Shown here: one piece after another, positions 11,725 through 24,501 of the stretch
Layout: each line of letters starts with the position of its first letter
Numbering within the stretch: the first letter of the stretch is position 1
Assembly: GCA_032622095.1 (NCBI GenBank)
Contig: CP136063.1
Location: 276,883,426 to 276,947,425, forward strand
From: Siphonodentalium dalli
Lineage: Eukaryota > Mollusca > Scaphopoda > Gadilida > Siphonodentaliidae
Direction: 5' to 3'
DNA length: 64,000 bases
Notes under the pieces: generated by a model
Database searches by the model: none
What the model was told of the DNA's origin: nothing
What the model saw: the letters and a program-made list of their open reading frames with translations, nothing else
Position numbers and translations under genes: made by a program

Positions 11725-12230
11725 ATTCAATTCAATTCTTTATTCACTCTCAATAGGTCAATAAATTTACAAGTCTGAGAGGTCACAAATAATATAACAT
11801 AAACAATATATGACGATGACGGTCATTAAATGTATAAACATTACTATGTTGTATTCCTTTGTCTTAGCGCTGAACCCGTTAGTTGTTCTTTATTTCTGAT
11901 AAAATCACACATTTTGTGTATTAAAACAGCGTCTTGTGTTCCCATGATGATCTTAAACTGTATCAAATTAGGGGAACTTGTTCTCAGTGAAAATACAACG
12001 TCACAATTCATGATATAGTGGTATTCGTCTCCAACTCTATCTCCGCTGCACAGGTTACATAATTGAGTGTTTCTGGATTCATTCCATGTATACCAGTCTC
12101 AATGGGTAAGTGGTGGTTTGTTTTGACGTTAGCATCGGTTTGCGTTTTTCGGGGCCACGAATTAATACATTCTTTTTATGTGATTCCTCGCTGTTTGATA
12201 CTTGTCATTCCCATTGATATACATACATTT
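11725..12230 (-). mobile_element. Non-LTR retrotransposon C-terminus and tail, decayed
   Basis: On the minus strand the translation gives KTNHHLPIETG, then after one frameshift near 12090 WYTWNESRNTQLCNLCSG and DEYHYIMNC. The frame ends at a stop near 11850. This matches the classic end of LINE ORF2 proteins: an LPIETGRW box, then a C-x2-C..DEYHF..C zinc-knuckle-like motif. A stop codon about 35 codons upstream of LPIETG shows further decay. The 3' UTR ends in GAGTGAATAAAG and (ATTGA)n at 11725-11760. It is dead and 5'-truncated. Confidence 0.85.
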
Positions 12231-12420
12231 GTATATTAGCCTAATCAGCTAATAAGTAAACAAACATATGTTGAAACTATCAGCTTAACATCACAACTGA
12301 AGAACCCATATTCAAATGCAAACATGTAGACCAGATTGTGAGAATATATCGAATAATCAAATAGCCAAAGAATTGGGGGGAATTATCAAAAGTTGTTCTG
12401 GTGATTTATCGGATGTAGAG

Positions 12421-13792
12421 CAGGGGGGGGGGGCGATATTTTTTTACGAGACGTGAGGTAAGGGGTGGGTGGGTACCCGAGGCCGGAAACAGTTTTTGAC
12501 CACTTTTTTGGCATTTTTTTCCCATTGACATATTTTCAACTGTTTTAAACATATTTGTTTATATGTTGTGGCTTGTTGCAATATGAGAAGCACTAATACA
12601 TTCAATATTGATATAATTACCCCCATAAGTTGATATAAAATGGAAAAATAGTGAATATTGTGGGGGTGGGTCCCAAAATTTTCATTGATTTTTTTTGCGC
12701 GCAAATTTTTTTTATTGTGTCTGTTTCAGCTTGCTTGGCAGTTTTTATATTGAAAATTGTCTAGTTCACGGTGTAGTTCAATAAAAAAAATACTTCAGAT
12801 AGCTCTAGGGTAGGGTGAACTTAATGCAGCCTGACAATATCAGCTAACAACTCATGACAGAATATTACAATAATTCTTATACTTCATGACAGTCTCTTTA
12901 CTCATACAGTTAGCTGATGCATGAGTGTAATGTATGAAATAATGTATCAGAATAATGTATAGTTAATAATATATAGTAGACACAGGTAGACATACAATAG
13001 TAAATCAAGAGTACAGCCGGTATACTGTAAACAGAAGACCAAATTGGAGTTATCTTCCCTACACCAACACAATTACGTTACGCTTACTGTGACCTCGTCT
13101 CCACGGTCACGTCACTAAAGTGCACATCCGTGTATATGGATTTCGCACTAAATTGACCATCCGCGTTCAAACTCAAAGGGTTAAACATTATTTTAGGCCT
13201 AGCCAATCCTAAGTCGTAATGCAAGGTCGGGTCGGTGGTCATGCAGGCATACATAAAAGCTAATTCGTACACTGGTTCATATACACATTTTCCTTTTTGG
13301 TATTACTATAGGCTCTAGGCCTACTATAGTTGATGCTGGTTGATGTCTGAAAAAAAGTTCAATTTAATTTTGTGTAATTGTTTATTCTATTATAGGCCCT
13401 AACACTGGCCCTAGTTATTTTTTGTTGTCATTCCAGGGGATTCAACATATTTTTCATCTACTCACACAGATGAATAGGCTGGGTTATAAATTTACCAATA
13501 TAATCACATCATATTCTACCTTTGTTCGATTGCTTAGAGTTCAATTTTGCACATGTTTGTAACAGGAAGTCAGCCGAGGAAGTAAGATTTAATTTGGTCT
13601 TTCAAAGAAGGGACCAATATAGAACGGTTGGTCGTTACAGAGGGGACCAATATAAAGTTTGGGGGGTTTTGGGGGGTTGGTGTCTAAAATTTTATGAAAA
13701 AAAAATGCAAGAAAGGGTGGGTGGGTGTAAAAAAAAATGGCAATGTAAAAAAAACACCCCCACGTCTCGCAACTTTTTTACGCCCCCCCCTG
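12421..13792. mobile_element. Family G element with G-tract termini, 1.37 kb
   Basis: It starts CAGGGGGGGGGG and ends CCCCCCCCTG. The subterminal inverted blocks include ACGAGACGTGAGG on the left and the complement of GCGAGACGTGGGG on the right. GGGTGGGTGGGT tracts occur near both ends. The exact 7-bp flanks TGTAGAG (12414-12420 and 13793-13799) read as a target duplication. The CAGGGG terminus recalls hAT elements, but those usually make 8 bp. The interior shows no transposase. Confidence 0.7.
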
Positions 13793-13799
13793 TGTAGAG

Positions 13800-16700
13800 T
13801 AGTATTCTAACGTCAGAAGCCACAGGGGCGTCGGAATCAACTTAGGGTGCCTTGACGGAAGGGCTCTTCCTATATATAGCGCCCAGTAATGATGAGCGGA
13901 CTTTACTCCTGTAACGACAAGTATTGAAAATATTTCTTTTCAGAAATACAATTGGCCGTTGTGGCAACGACCATGTTCCTAAGTACAAGAGTGTCATATG
14001 CGACAGATATTCTTTGTAAACGTCAATATCGACCAACAAAGTCGGCAAAGACCAACGTACTATAATATATAGTCTAGATTACAAAATGCAGGATATGATG
14101 AAGGATGCGCATGCGTAATAAGTCCCATTTGAGGTTGCATTTTCCGCTGGGCCACCCAATATCATCATAAACACGATCGCATAATAAATCATAATGATGT
14201 GAAATACGAAACGAGGTACAGGGTAGAAATATACAACGAGCGAATTATAACTTCTGCGTTGAATAGAAGCAGTGGCGGGTGAACACATGTGGACGATATA
14301 TCGCCTATAGTGTCGTTATTCAGACACCCATTTTGTTCATCCCTATCTTTTCTCGGCGTGCCCGGGTCTAAATTGCCGGTGAATATGCGGGGGTATCATC
14401 GAGAAGGCCTCGGGCCATTGTAGGAAGAACACTCGCAAGCATTCTTGTAAAATCGGCCGTAAATATTATGGAATTCAATACCGAAAGTCGTTATCAGACC
14501 CAACCAACATCATGTGTGGACAATTAACGAAGAGTTCAGTCAACTTTGGCGGGTTACGTCACGTTTCCAAATATTGTTTTTGCAACAGTAAGGGGCAGAG
14601 CCTGGTGACAGCCATCACATCATAACTGTTCCCCATGCACGTATATAAAACCGTCAGTCAAGCAAAAATGGTCAAGCCACGGCGAATTTGGCGATTGGTT
14701 CATTTGGGACAAGGAAGAGTTTAATGCCAGAAGTTCGTCGACACCTGTCTAAGTTTCTACTTAATTCATAGAAGTAAAAGTACATTTTAACAGTGACTTT
14801 CATCTCAAAGTAGATACAAATTCTTAAAGATGCACAATCCGATTAAACGCCCCTCAATTATTATTTATTTGGATTCGGGGTGTAATATTTGATTCGAGTC
14901 GAGGAACCCACCTATCAAAGCTCAGAGTTTTTAGATATAGATTTTAAAATCTATTATTTTTCACCATCGAGAGTTATTCGTGGTCCAGAAATAAGAGCTG
15001 ACGGTCTCGGACCAAATTGCTGCTAAATAACTCTAAAATCAAGCGGCTTTGTGTTGATAATATAAGGCTAAATTTCGCCGAACAACATGTTGATAAATAA
15101 CACGTTTCGGGCAATTGTATACTATAGTTGACTGTGGTTAGCATTTTTGTGGGCAATTAATTGGTTCTGATAGCTGAAGCGGCATTTTTTAAATGTTGTT
15201 GTTGTTGGAATCTGATTATATGGGGACCATCGAACCGGATTGAGTACCTTTAATCAATGAACACTGCTATATACGCTGTCGTCCACCATTGTTGTGATTC
15301 TTCTCTCTGTTTATTGGTCATGCGCATTCAATGAGTCTTGTTCCAAGTACAAACCTACGGAAGTCTCAAAACGTGGTAATCTGACCTTCTTTGCGTCAGT
15401 CAAGCGCAATGGACTGGGGTCCATGCACCCCCCTGCTCAGTCACTTTGCCTGTAAACGTTGAAAATAGCCAAATGCAACTCATAAGAAAAGTTGGAAATG
15501 AGGTCGCTAGTTTACTAATCCTTTTACAACATGACGTGAGTAAATGTCGTCTGCTCTCCTATTGATTCCGTGTCTGTCACGATCGTGTGTCAGAACTCGA
15601 TAAATCTGCCAAAAGTAAACCTCTCCCGACCTAATCTGAAAACCAATAATCTAGTTATCACCTGTATGGAACCCCTTCAACACCACGAGTGCCAGAGAAA
15701 ACACAATCAGAAGGACATAGTTCTATCGATGCGAGGTTCCCAATAGGTTACCGATGGGGCTAATATGAAAACCAATAATCTTGTTGCGGTCAATTTTACG
15801 CCCATTTAAACAAGTTGTTGCTGTTTCAGTCGCCCGATTAATTTAATTTGCCCTCGAGCTGTGTCGTTTAATAAACGAATCAAATTCGTGAAGGTTCGTC
15901 ACCGCACAGCTTTCTTTTGCCTCGGTCTCAAGAAATGACTCAGATGCTGCATTTCACATTTCCATTAAATTTACCTCCCTCTCCGAACCGAATCATACAC
16001 GGTCGGTACCCTCCGATTGAAGTACTTTAACAACAATAGATGGCAGAATGTCACATGACCCACAGAACTATCAGCCTTGATACCGAGTGTATGCCTGATT
16101 TGAGATATACCTGATGCCGTCGATTGCTAAGTGTAACATGTCTGGACAAATACATTCTAGATTGTAGCCCTTGTGTGCTAAGAATCTTTGTTTTTTTCTT
16201 ATTTGTTTTTTGTTGAGAAATGAATAAGAAAGAGGAAATATACAGTGCCCCCACACTGCCCCGGACTACTCACTTTCGTGCGACTTCTGTGTTATTTTTA
16301 GTCAGATTTTGTGTTATATTTTGCTTATAGTTATAACAATTACATATAATATATGATATATCTTTGGATTTGATGATTCCCTATTGATCAAACAATGTTT
16401 AGCTTATTGGTTCGACGATGTTCGGGTGTTGTACAACGCTTAAATTGACTTGTGTGCTAGATTGTTAAACTATGATGTGTGCTAAGAATGCACAAGGGTG
16501 CAAGGCCGTATAAGGGAGCTAGTTTATTTATAATTTTGCCTAATAAGCGTCTCATTCAACGTGTGGTGTCCAGATGTTCGATTAAACAACCCGACAAGAA
16601 ACACTATAGTCCCATTAATAGTCGAAACACGCAATAACGCTACGACGTAACAAAGCGGGACCACCCGAGACGAGGGACACACACCATAAAGCTGTGAAGT

Positions 16701-17404
16701 TTGTTGTGCTTTAATAGCCGCCCGTGTTCACGTATTGGGCGTTTATCGAACTCAGTTCATGAAAATCATCATATAATGAAGGTAATGATGATACAATTTC
16801 CTCATAAAAGTCTTCATATTTTCAATCACTAAAACAGTGTTTTGTGTATATTATATACGTCATGTGTCAAATATTCAACTGGTATTTGCATGCAGGGACC
16901 AGAGTATAGATGGGGCATTGGGCGAGATCTTCTCCCCACAATGTGGCACTTCTCCCAAATTTTGCCCCAGGGAGAAGTGACCTTTCTCTCATAATTATAC
17001 ACAGTATACATATGTTCCAACAGCATATTTAAAATATATTTATTCTGATTATATAACAGTGTCCTTTCGCATTATAATCGCATTACAATGGTTTTATAAA
17101 TGGGCTCATGTGTTGTATAATACTCATTGGATCATAGCATGGTAGAAAGGTGATGTTGAGGTGTAAATTGAGCTTCAGACATTGTCAGAAACTGTTCTCC
17201 CTGATAACCAAACAGGGAGAAGTGTCTTCTCCCAATTTGAAACCTCTAGGTTGATCCCATTCTGGTAGGATTCGACTGGAACAGCGTAAAAACAGCATCC
17301 GTATAGTATATAGAAGAACCAAATTAAAAAATTGTTACCGTACATTCTGTGAAGTATTTTCACTCACATAACTACTGCATACCAAACATACAAATGCTGC
17401 ATGC
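13800..17404. other. Long stretch without recognised gene or repeat
   Basis: About 3.6 kb of mixed composition. Two GGGAGAAGTG-type motifs (near 16970 and 17213) and scattered partial duplications (CTGAAAACCAATAATCT near 15636 and 15763) were seen. No coding frame with a known domain was found. Confidence 0.45.
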
Positions 17405-17533
17405 GATGTGTATATACTAAGGCACATGTATGAGAAACAGTGATTCCGATGTATATATACTAAGGCACATGTATGATAAACAGTGATTCCGATGTATATA
17501 TACTAAGGCACATGTATGAGAAACAGTGATTCC
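17405..17533 (+). repeat. 43-bp minisatellite, 3 units
   Basis: Three units beginning GATGTATATATACTAAGGCA and ending AACAGTGATTCC, with one or two substitutions each. Confidence 0.9.
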
Positions 17534-18268
17534 CATCATAAGTGGGAAAGGGTATACACAGAGTTTATAAATTATACCGTGGGGGAGAATGTAAATATAC
17601 CTACAGAGCCTTTGACAGCAGAGAGAATGCATGTGTATATGCAGTTTTGATCATCCACGAACATTGGTTTTTACATCGTGTATACCGGAACATTCCTACC
17701 TTACCAAGTTGTGTACCCATCACCACATTCTACTAACACATGGGCAGAATGTCGGAATTATCAGGCCGAATATAATCAGATAGTATTCTTTAACGAGCAA
17801 AACAAATTTCAATGAGAATTTTGATGGATGGTGTGGGAGGTTGCTAACAATGCGATGCAACTTTTCGTATCCTTATTATCTTATGCTTAGTTGGACGGCT
17901 TCCAAGCACATTAACCCATGCACCACTGATGTAATCTCCAATGCAGTTCTACAAGACTGTGTACTGTAGAATAGAACACATGTATACATCGGCTATAAGA
18001 GTCTCTTATAATAGACACATGTCGCATGCATAATGAACTATTACTGATAATAATTTCGAATAGGGTACTACGTCACAAGAATATGTGTTCTTTCTAGCAG
18101 TTGTCGATAGTTTTGCCCTATCCGTATTGTTGCGACTACGGTTTCTGGTTTTCAACAAAACTCACAAATACATCATAACAATAAGTTCGAGATCGTTTCT
18201 CTGGTCATCAATGTGGTAGTTCACGCTAAGATTATGTCATTAACGCTGATTGGGTCAATGTCACAAGG
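17534..18268. other. Unassigned stretch
   Basis: No gene or structured repeat recognised. Confidence 0.4.
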
Positions 18269-18269
18269 C

Positions 18270-18628
18270 ATCGATCACATTCGTAGCCAGCTTTTTAAAA
18301 CGATCACAATTGTAGCCAGCTTTTCATATTCATACGAGCCTCAATGAACAAGATTTTGTTCTGAGTTGTTGGATGAAAAACAATTTGACTTTTAATTTGA
18401 TATTAGTACGGTACATCTTATAAACTGAGGTTTCCGGTTAATGTCGTTAGAATGATCGAATTATATTCCAATATAAGTTGATAAACGAAGTCAGTTTTGG
18501 AGCATGACGTCAACAATTTAGCCACGAACGTGATGACATCATATTTCGCGCCATATAAAGCATGGAATTAGAAAAGCTGGCTACGAATGTGATCGCCGCT
18601 GAAAAGCTGGTTACATTTGTGATCGATT
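18270..18628. mobile_element. Putative MITE with doubled terminal motif
   Basis: The left end carries two tandem copies of CGATCACATTCGTAGCCAGC-type sequence. The right end carries two complementary copies (GCTGGCTACGAATGTGATCG, then GCTGGTTACATTTGTGATCG). The middle of about 250 bp is unique. A compound inverted terminal repeat like this suggests a small non-autonomous DNA transposon. No clear target duplication was resolved. Confidence 0.55.
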
Positions 18629-18799
18629 TGCAGACGAGGTCCTATATGGTACAACGGAAACTAGCCATACATGGTCAACATCGATAATGACACAGAGCAT
18701 AACAGTGTATGATAATGACACATATAACAGTTTGTGATAATGAATTATTGTGGTCTACTCCTATAACTCTCAGATTCATTGCATAATCTTCGTGACACG

Positions 18800-19035
18800 C
18801 TATTACCATTTCGATACTAAATACTCGTTGATGAGTAGTTCCCCCGGGAAATGTTCTAATAATAAGAGTTTATTATCTAGACATTTCCCACCAATGTATA
18901 ACAATTCTTCTGTGCTTGTATTATCATACTGTCTGGATGTCGTCTACTCATGTCCTTAACATCCCCCAAATGAATAATAAACCGTTCCAATGTATACCTT
19001 TATAATTGAGTATAGGAGATTCATTTATTATATAT
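18800..19035. mobile_element. Family D MITE, near full length
   Basis: TTTCGATACTAAATACTCGT, TGATGAGTAG and GAAATGTTCTAATAATAAG lead to a hairpin. TGTATTATC, GTCTACTCATGTCC, ACCGTTCCAATGTATAC and TTTATAATTG blocks follow in the usual family D order. The right end runs into a (TA)n tract at 19029-19049. Confidence 0.65.
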
Positions 19036-19799
19036 ATATATATATATACATACAGAAAAGGATAAATGAATTGGAATTGTAACCGAATTATGGGGTCGCG
19101 AATACGTGGAATGTCGTCCGCATGTTTACATCGGTATTTTACATTTAAATTAATAGCATATATATTTATGATAGATGAAATCTGCTCATCATATGCAGCG
19201 GCATATTCCCTTATTGTCCTTCACTGCGGGACTGCTGTCGTGGGCAAAACGAGGCGGGGTAATATCAAAATGCGAATCGGAATATTTAAGCGGGCACCAG
19301 TTGGGTGTCTTACCGGCGGACTGGTTAGAACAAACGGCTGTTTGATATGCCGTCCTGGAATCTGTCGCGAATGAAATTTGTATCTATTAAATGCAAATTA
19401 TCTTACTATTAAACGCATGAAATGTGAGACGAAGTAGCGCGGTATGTGTGAAAAGAACGAATTTATTTTGGTGGTGAGCGACCCATTTAGAAATTGGTGA
19501 AATTGCATCAGTTGATTCTTTGGTAATAATTATCCAAATAACCATATTAATTTTGGCGCTTTTTCATATATTCATGAGACTGTGGTGTAAATAAAGACCC
19601 CGAAAGCGACAAATTGTGAACAAATAAGGCAGTCACGACCCGTGAAGTTTTCTGTTGATACTGTCCATTAAGCACATGAACACTAAAAAAAAGCTTCTTT
19701 CGTGTGTGGGATTTTTCAGAAAGTTTGTGGGGACCATAATCTATGCGACAACACGAGATTGCAACATTTATGAAACGTTTGAAAGGTGATTTATTTTAA

Positions 19800-19849
19800 T
19801 TCTTATTTACCCCTTTATTTACCCCTTTATTTACCCCTTTATTTACTAA
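19800..19849 (+). repeat. 12-bp tandem repeat, 4 units
   Basis: Four copies of TTATTTACCCCT, directly abutting a family D fragment that begins TTTACTAAATAGTTATTGAC. The unit looks derived from the family D terminus (TTAACCCTTT..TTACTAAAT). Confidence 0.85.
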
Positions 19850-19899
19850 ATAGTTATTGACGAGTAGTTCACGTTTGAAATGTTCAGATAATAAGTTCG
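19843..19899. mobile_element. Family D terminal fragment
   Basis: TTTACTAAATAGTTATTGAC, GAGTAGTTC and AAATGTTCAGATAATAAG match the left half of family D. The right half is absent. Confidence 0.6.
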
Positions 19900-20279
19900 A
19901 CAGGGGCCTTATGGACAAATGGAGCCAAATATCGAGAACAAATATTGGGTTACAATTTATAATTAACAGAGACCTTCCAAACCCATTTATGAATACACAG
20001 TCAAAAAATATGGGGTCGTCCCGTTTTGCATACACCTATTGTTTTCGGAAGGTTATGGTAAAGGTGTGAATAATTCTCGTAATGACTACTTAGGCCTTTC
20101 CTAGTTGGTTTGATTGGATTCGGTTTTTTTCTGCCCTTTTTATTATGAGAAAGAACCGAGGTTTGGGTTGAATTTATGACTGTTTATTAGTTATGGATAA
20201 TATATATGGATAAGACTAACTAACCCAAAAATATATGTGGTAAATGTTGCATATAGAGAATAGAGCTATACGGGAGAAT

Positions 20280-20715
20280 CAAGCCTGCAAATAGCGTGTC
20301 TGTCATTTGCAGAATGAGGTCCCCAGAGTGTGAATTTAGTGATGCTATCCCGCACAGCGGGCTAGCATCACCAAATTCACCATCTGGAGACCTCATTCTG
20401 CTTAGGCTTCATCTTCTGGCAATTATCTATAGTATCAAATTAAGATTGTTATTAGTTACATTTCCCTCCCAGGAAGTTTCTATATCCCCAAATTTGCAGA
20501 AGATAAAATTCATAATTGAGGTGCCCAATGTGTGAACATCACCAACTTCAACTGGGTAACTTCAATCTGATCCTGGGTCTGCCATATCAGTTGAGGGCCT
20601 AAGCAGAATGAGATCCACAGAGGGTGAATTTAGTGACGCTAGCGGGATAGCGTTACTAAATTCACTCTCTGGGGACCTCATTCTGCAAATGACAGACACG
20701 CTATTTGCAGGCTTG
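20280..20715. mobile_element. Family E foldback MITE with perfect 8-bp duplication
   Basis: The termini are CAAGCCTGCAAATAGCGTGT and the complement. There are two palindromes (about 20310-20402 and 20600-20693) with a spacer of about 195 bp between them. The flanks are GGGAGAAT on both sides (20272-20279 and 20716-20723), an exact 8-bp target duplication. The spacer is related, in inverted orientation, to that of the copy at 28064. It is hAT-like and non-autonomous. Confidence 0.85.
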
Positions 20716-20723
20716 GGGAGAAT

Positions 20724-21542
20724 ATAGTTCTTCTGGTCACATAACATAGTTAGCATATATTCGCTGTGTATACGGTGATATATATTCAAGGCTATACCTA
20801 TTTGATTATACTGAAGAAGTCTCCCAGACACTATCAAGCTTGCAGTCGACCAACATAGTAACATTAAAAATTTTCTATTTGTTGGGATAGTCAGGTAATT
20901 ACTTCAAAAGCAAAGCATGCACAGGGACGAAACAGTGATGAATCGAGTAACTATACCCATCCTATGGAATTCAGATGGGTTAAAGATACCCCCCCCCCCC
21001 GCATTACTGAATATCTTAATATGTCTGTCGTGTTAAAGGATATGGTATATTGGCCTGTTGTCAAATCACAATGCTTTATGTGTGAACTGAGAGCGAATTC
21101 CTTATTTACACAGCGCCTCTAGCATTGTTTAGTATATATTCTCCTAATCTAAATAAGTTCTATTTATCGCCACAAACAATGCTATCTGTGTCGAGTGTGC
21201 CCTGAGTTCGTCTATTACCTTCATATATCGGGTATATATTTGTCAACCAGCTCGAGGAACGATCGAAACCTGCTTTGTTAAATATGCGACCTCGATTGAT
21301 CATCATACGGAAGAGATTCGCGTCCAATAACGCGGGATAACGCGAGAACTGCCAGATAACAATTGAAAGTTTCCATCCCGTCGTTTCTTTCTAATGTCAG
21401 CTAATTGATCGGTGCTTCTGATTGTTATGAAGAACCTGTTTTTTCAAAGAGATCTCGGGTGATGCATTTTAAAAGTTCATGAAGATCCGGATATTCCCAA
21501 TGTAATCTCCGGTGGGTGTTGAGTATATACTAAGGTTATGTC
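20724..21542. other. Unassigned stretch
   Basis: Includes a C-run at about 20990-21000. No gene or transposon end recognised. Confidence 0.4.
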
Positions 21543-21573
21543 TTAAATCGTTATATATGACATTGGTCAGTGG

Positions 21574-21962
21574 TTAACCCTTTACCCAACAAAACGGCCA
21601 AAACCCGCCAAATAAAGCTTCAACAGCCTAAAATATCTTCGGTCTGTCTCAATAGAACCATACAAATATGGATATCATTGGAACCGGCTCCTTGACCACA
21701 TTGTGATAGTTACAGTTATGCCCTGTGCCAATGCATTCTCTTATATATGCGAGTCGACCATAGGTCGCCTCGCATATATAAGAGAATGCATTGGCCTAAA
21801 AAAAACACTTTTTACCATTTTTTCTTACATTCTTTAACAATTTTATAATTTTTAATGTGTTAAGCCAATGCATTCTCTTATATATGCGAGGCGACCTATG
21901 GTCGACTCGCATATATAAGAGAATGCATTGGCACAGGGCCGTTCTGTTGGGTAAAGGGTTAA
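21574..21962. mobile_element. Family B MITE between two 31-bp direct repeats
   Basis: TTAA lies at both edges, with CCCTTTACCCAACAAAAC on the left and GTTGGGTAAAGGG on the right. The one-sided arm is on the left and the cassette hairpins lie at about 21727-21795 and 21865-21933. The 31 bp before the left TTAA (21543-21573) recur exactly from the right TTAA onward (21959-21989), so the element separates two direct repeats. Confidence 0.82.
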
Positions 21963-22139
21963 ATCGTTATATATGACATTGGTCAGTGGTTAACCATTTC
22001 ATAACAGGATACTTGTTATGGATAGTTACTTAGTTGGGATATTCAAATAATTTTTTTACAAAAAGATTAAAACGAATCCAAGGCTGTTGGGTTGCCGGTA
22101 TTTTACATTTTTTTTTAAATGAAGGTTAATGTAAATACT

Positions 22140-22402
22140 AGTAAATCCTTTCGTTACTAAATGTTCACTGCCGAGTAATTTCCTTTGCATGGAAATGTTC
22201 AGATAATAAGTTCAACAAACAATCTTATTGAACTTATTATCTGAACATCTTCCACCAAATATGTTAAATACCTTTGCACCTGTATTAGCTTTTAATCTGT
22301 CTGCTTGTATTACCTGAACAGCCCTCCAAATTAATTATAGACCATTCCAATGTATACTTTTCTAACTGGGCGGGATAATCCATTTAGTAAAGAAAGGGTT
22401 AA
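22140..22402. mobile_element. Family D MITE, full length
   Basis: The left terminus is TAAATCCTTTCGTTACTAAAT and the right terminus is ATTTAGTAAAGAAAGGGTTAA. The central hairpin arms are GTTCAGATAATAAGTTCAA and its complement. TTAA at the right edge with a CCCTTTCT terminus suggests a piggyBac-type MITE. No coding capacity. Confidence 0.75.
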
Positions 22403-22941
22403 TAAAGCAATGCACCAAGTTCCACAAAAATGACAACGTTTTTTAAAGTAATGTTTACGATTCACTAACAAAGTAAAACAACGGTATTCTGGTATCCCAT
22501 ATCAGAGATCATAACAAAACGTTAACTGAACACACAGTCACATAATCATAATAGACACCACTAATTGCGTAGCTCATTCCTGAAGGTAATGCCTGTTTCT
22601 TGTATCATATTATCCCGCCTGAATCAATGAGCCAATACATTTGATGTGTGTAGTATACATATATAGCACGTGAGATAACTTTTGTATATTTTATTATCTA
22701 ATAAAATATGGATACAATGTTCCCACACCCCTTTGGTCGAACGATTAAGTATTTGGACAGTTATTTCGTTCGTCTGTCTATAGCTTACTATATAGCCAAA
22801 TATAACCTACCCATTCCAATATAGTATCAGAGATATCAGAAGATCTCTGGCAATATGTAGAAAAAGTTGAAGACTCGGGAAGAAAGAACCAACGAATGAA
22901 ACTGTATTATTCATTGGCGTGTTTGTCGGTTTTATCATTTT

Positions 22942-23089
22942 GAATATGTTCATCTGAGGTCTTCATTGGAGATTACCCACCCGAGACAAAAATAATTCCT
23001 TGCTGGCTAATTTAGAATGTGTTCATCTGAGGTCCTCATTGAAGTTTACCCACCCTAGACAATAATAATTATAGTTCCTTGCTGGCTAA
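22942..23089 (+). repeat. Two-copy direct repeat, about 74 bp
   Basis: Two copies of GTTCATCTGAGGTC..CATTG..TTACCCACCC..AGACAA..TTCCTTGCTGGCTAA with small indels. This is a simple local tandem duplication. Confidence 0.8.
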
Positions 23090-23750
23090 CAATGAACGAA
23101 AGCAAAACATCCGATCGAAAGTTTTCGTTGTTCGGTGTCCACACGTCCTGCTAAGAGTCATGCACCCCATAATTTCACATCGCAATAAACGTGTAACGAT
23201 GAGTGTGAAGCGATCACCTACGCGCCCAGCCCTATCATTTATACAGATTAACTGCATTAGGCCATTCAGTTCGCAAATTTGTTTTTGAAGGGGTGATAAA
23301 ATTCAATTAATTCCAACCACGAATCAGATCAAATTTTGTCATTGTTGAACAAATGATATTTAAGTCAACGCCGATAGGAAACGAAATACCCTATTGAATG
23401 GTAACTCCTGGGCCAAGTGCGTCTTTATGCCGGGTTTCCGTTGGTGTACAGTGGGAGATTCTTTATGCCTAAGATTACTATTTACTCTGTTTGAATGACG
23501 CTCTATTGACGCCACGAATGAGCTTGTTAGTTCTCTAGTTTGGTTTATTGGCCAGGTATGAAAGTCCTAAGTATGGCTTTAACAAATACCGCCCAACCTG
23601 CATGTATCAAACTATGAAGCGATCTCATGGCAGATATTTGCGATAAATTACCAATTATAGTGACACCAATGTCAACATAGTAGAATCCTATTAAACTGAT
23701 TTACCTGTCGCGTGGGGTCACACAATACGGGTACGTTTATACGCTCGCAA
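23090..23750. other. Unassigned stretch
   Basis: No gene or repeat recognised. The overlapping 60-70 codon frames on both strands at 23069-23288 have no recognisable domain. Confidence 0.4.
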
Positions 23751-23754
23751 ATTT

Positions 23755-24215
23755 GTGACCCGCCATATCAAATCCAGTCGTAAGTCGGGATTTTTTTTTA
23801 CCCTGTGCCAATGCATTCTCTTATATATGCGAGTCGACCATAGGTCGCCTCGCATATATAAGAGAATGCATTGGCCTAACAATTTTTTACAATTTTAATA
23901 ATTTTTTCTTGTATTCTTTAACAATTTTATAATTTCACCCATACAGAGCCCCAGACAAACATGAGCAGACGACACTCTTCTATATGCTTCTATATATGTG
24001 TGGGGCTCCCGGCAGGGTAATGGATGTTTTTTATTTTATATGTCCTAAAAAATGTAAGAAACATTTATTTTAAAAAAATGATAAAAAATTGTTAGGCCAA
24101 TGCATTCCCTTATATATGCGAGGCGACCTATGGTCGACTCGCATATATAAGAGAATGCATTGGCACAGGGTAAAACAAATCCCGACTTACGCCTGGATTT
24201 GATATGGCGGGTCAT
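23755..24215. mobile_element. Family A MITE, full length
   Basis: GTGACCCGCCATATCAAATC on the left and GATATGGCGGGTCAT on the right. The flanks are ATTT on both sides (23751-23754 and 24216-24219). The cassette hairpins lie at about 23807-23877 and 24096-24165. The spacer of about 215 bp contains GGGGCTCCCGGCAGGGTAAT, as in the copies at 1331, 9782 and 47936. Confidence 0.82.
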
Positions 24216-24501
24216 ATTTGTGCAGGCATTTCGACACAGGAGGCTATAATATACCATGCAGAATACATCAAATATATCTCGGACTATTACTGGAAATAGC
24301 CCAGCGAAGAAAAGTCTTATAGACTTCCGTATCGATTGAAAATATTAGTATATTGCGACGATTGTCATTATACCTGAAGTGTGCCTTTAAAGAATTGCCC
24401 AAAAATTGAGACAATGAAAACCCCACCCCGCCTGGGCAAAAAATCCCAATTTCTAAACACATCACATTTGTTGAGACCGGGGTACAAATAACTGCTGCCC
24501 C

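Noticed and set aside
218-20864. Open frames with a recurring GEFSDATPHSGLASLNSP peptide
   Set aside because: These are family E palindrome arms read in frame. The same peptide appears on both strands, as expected of inverted repeats.
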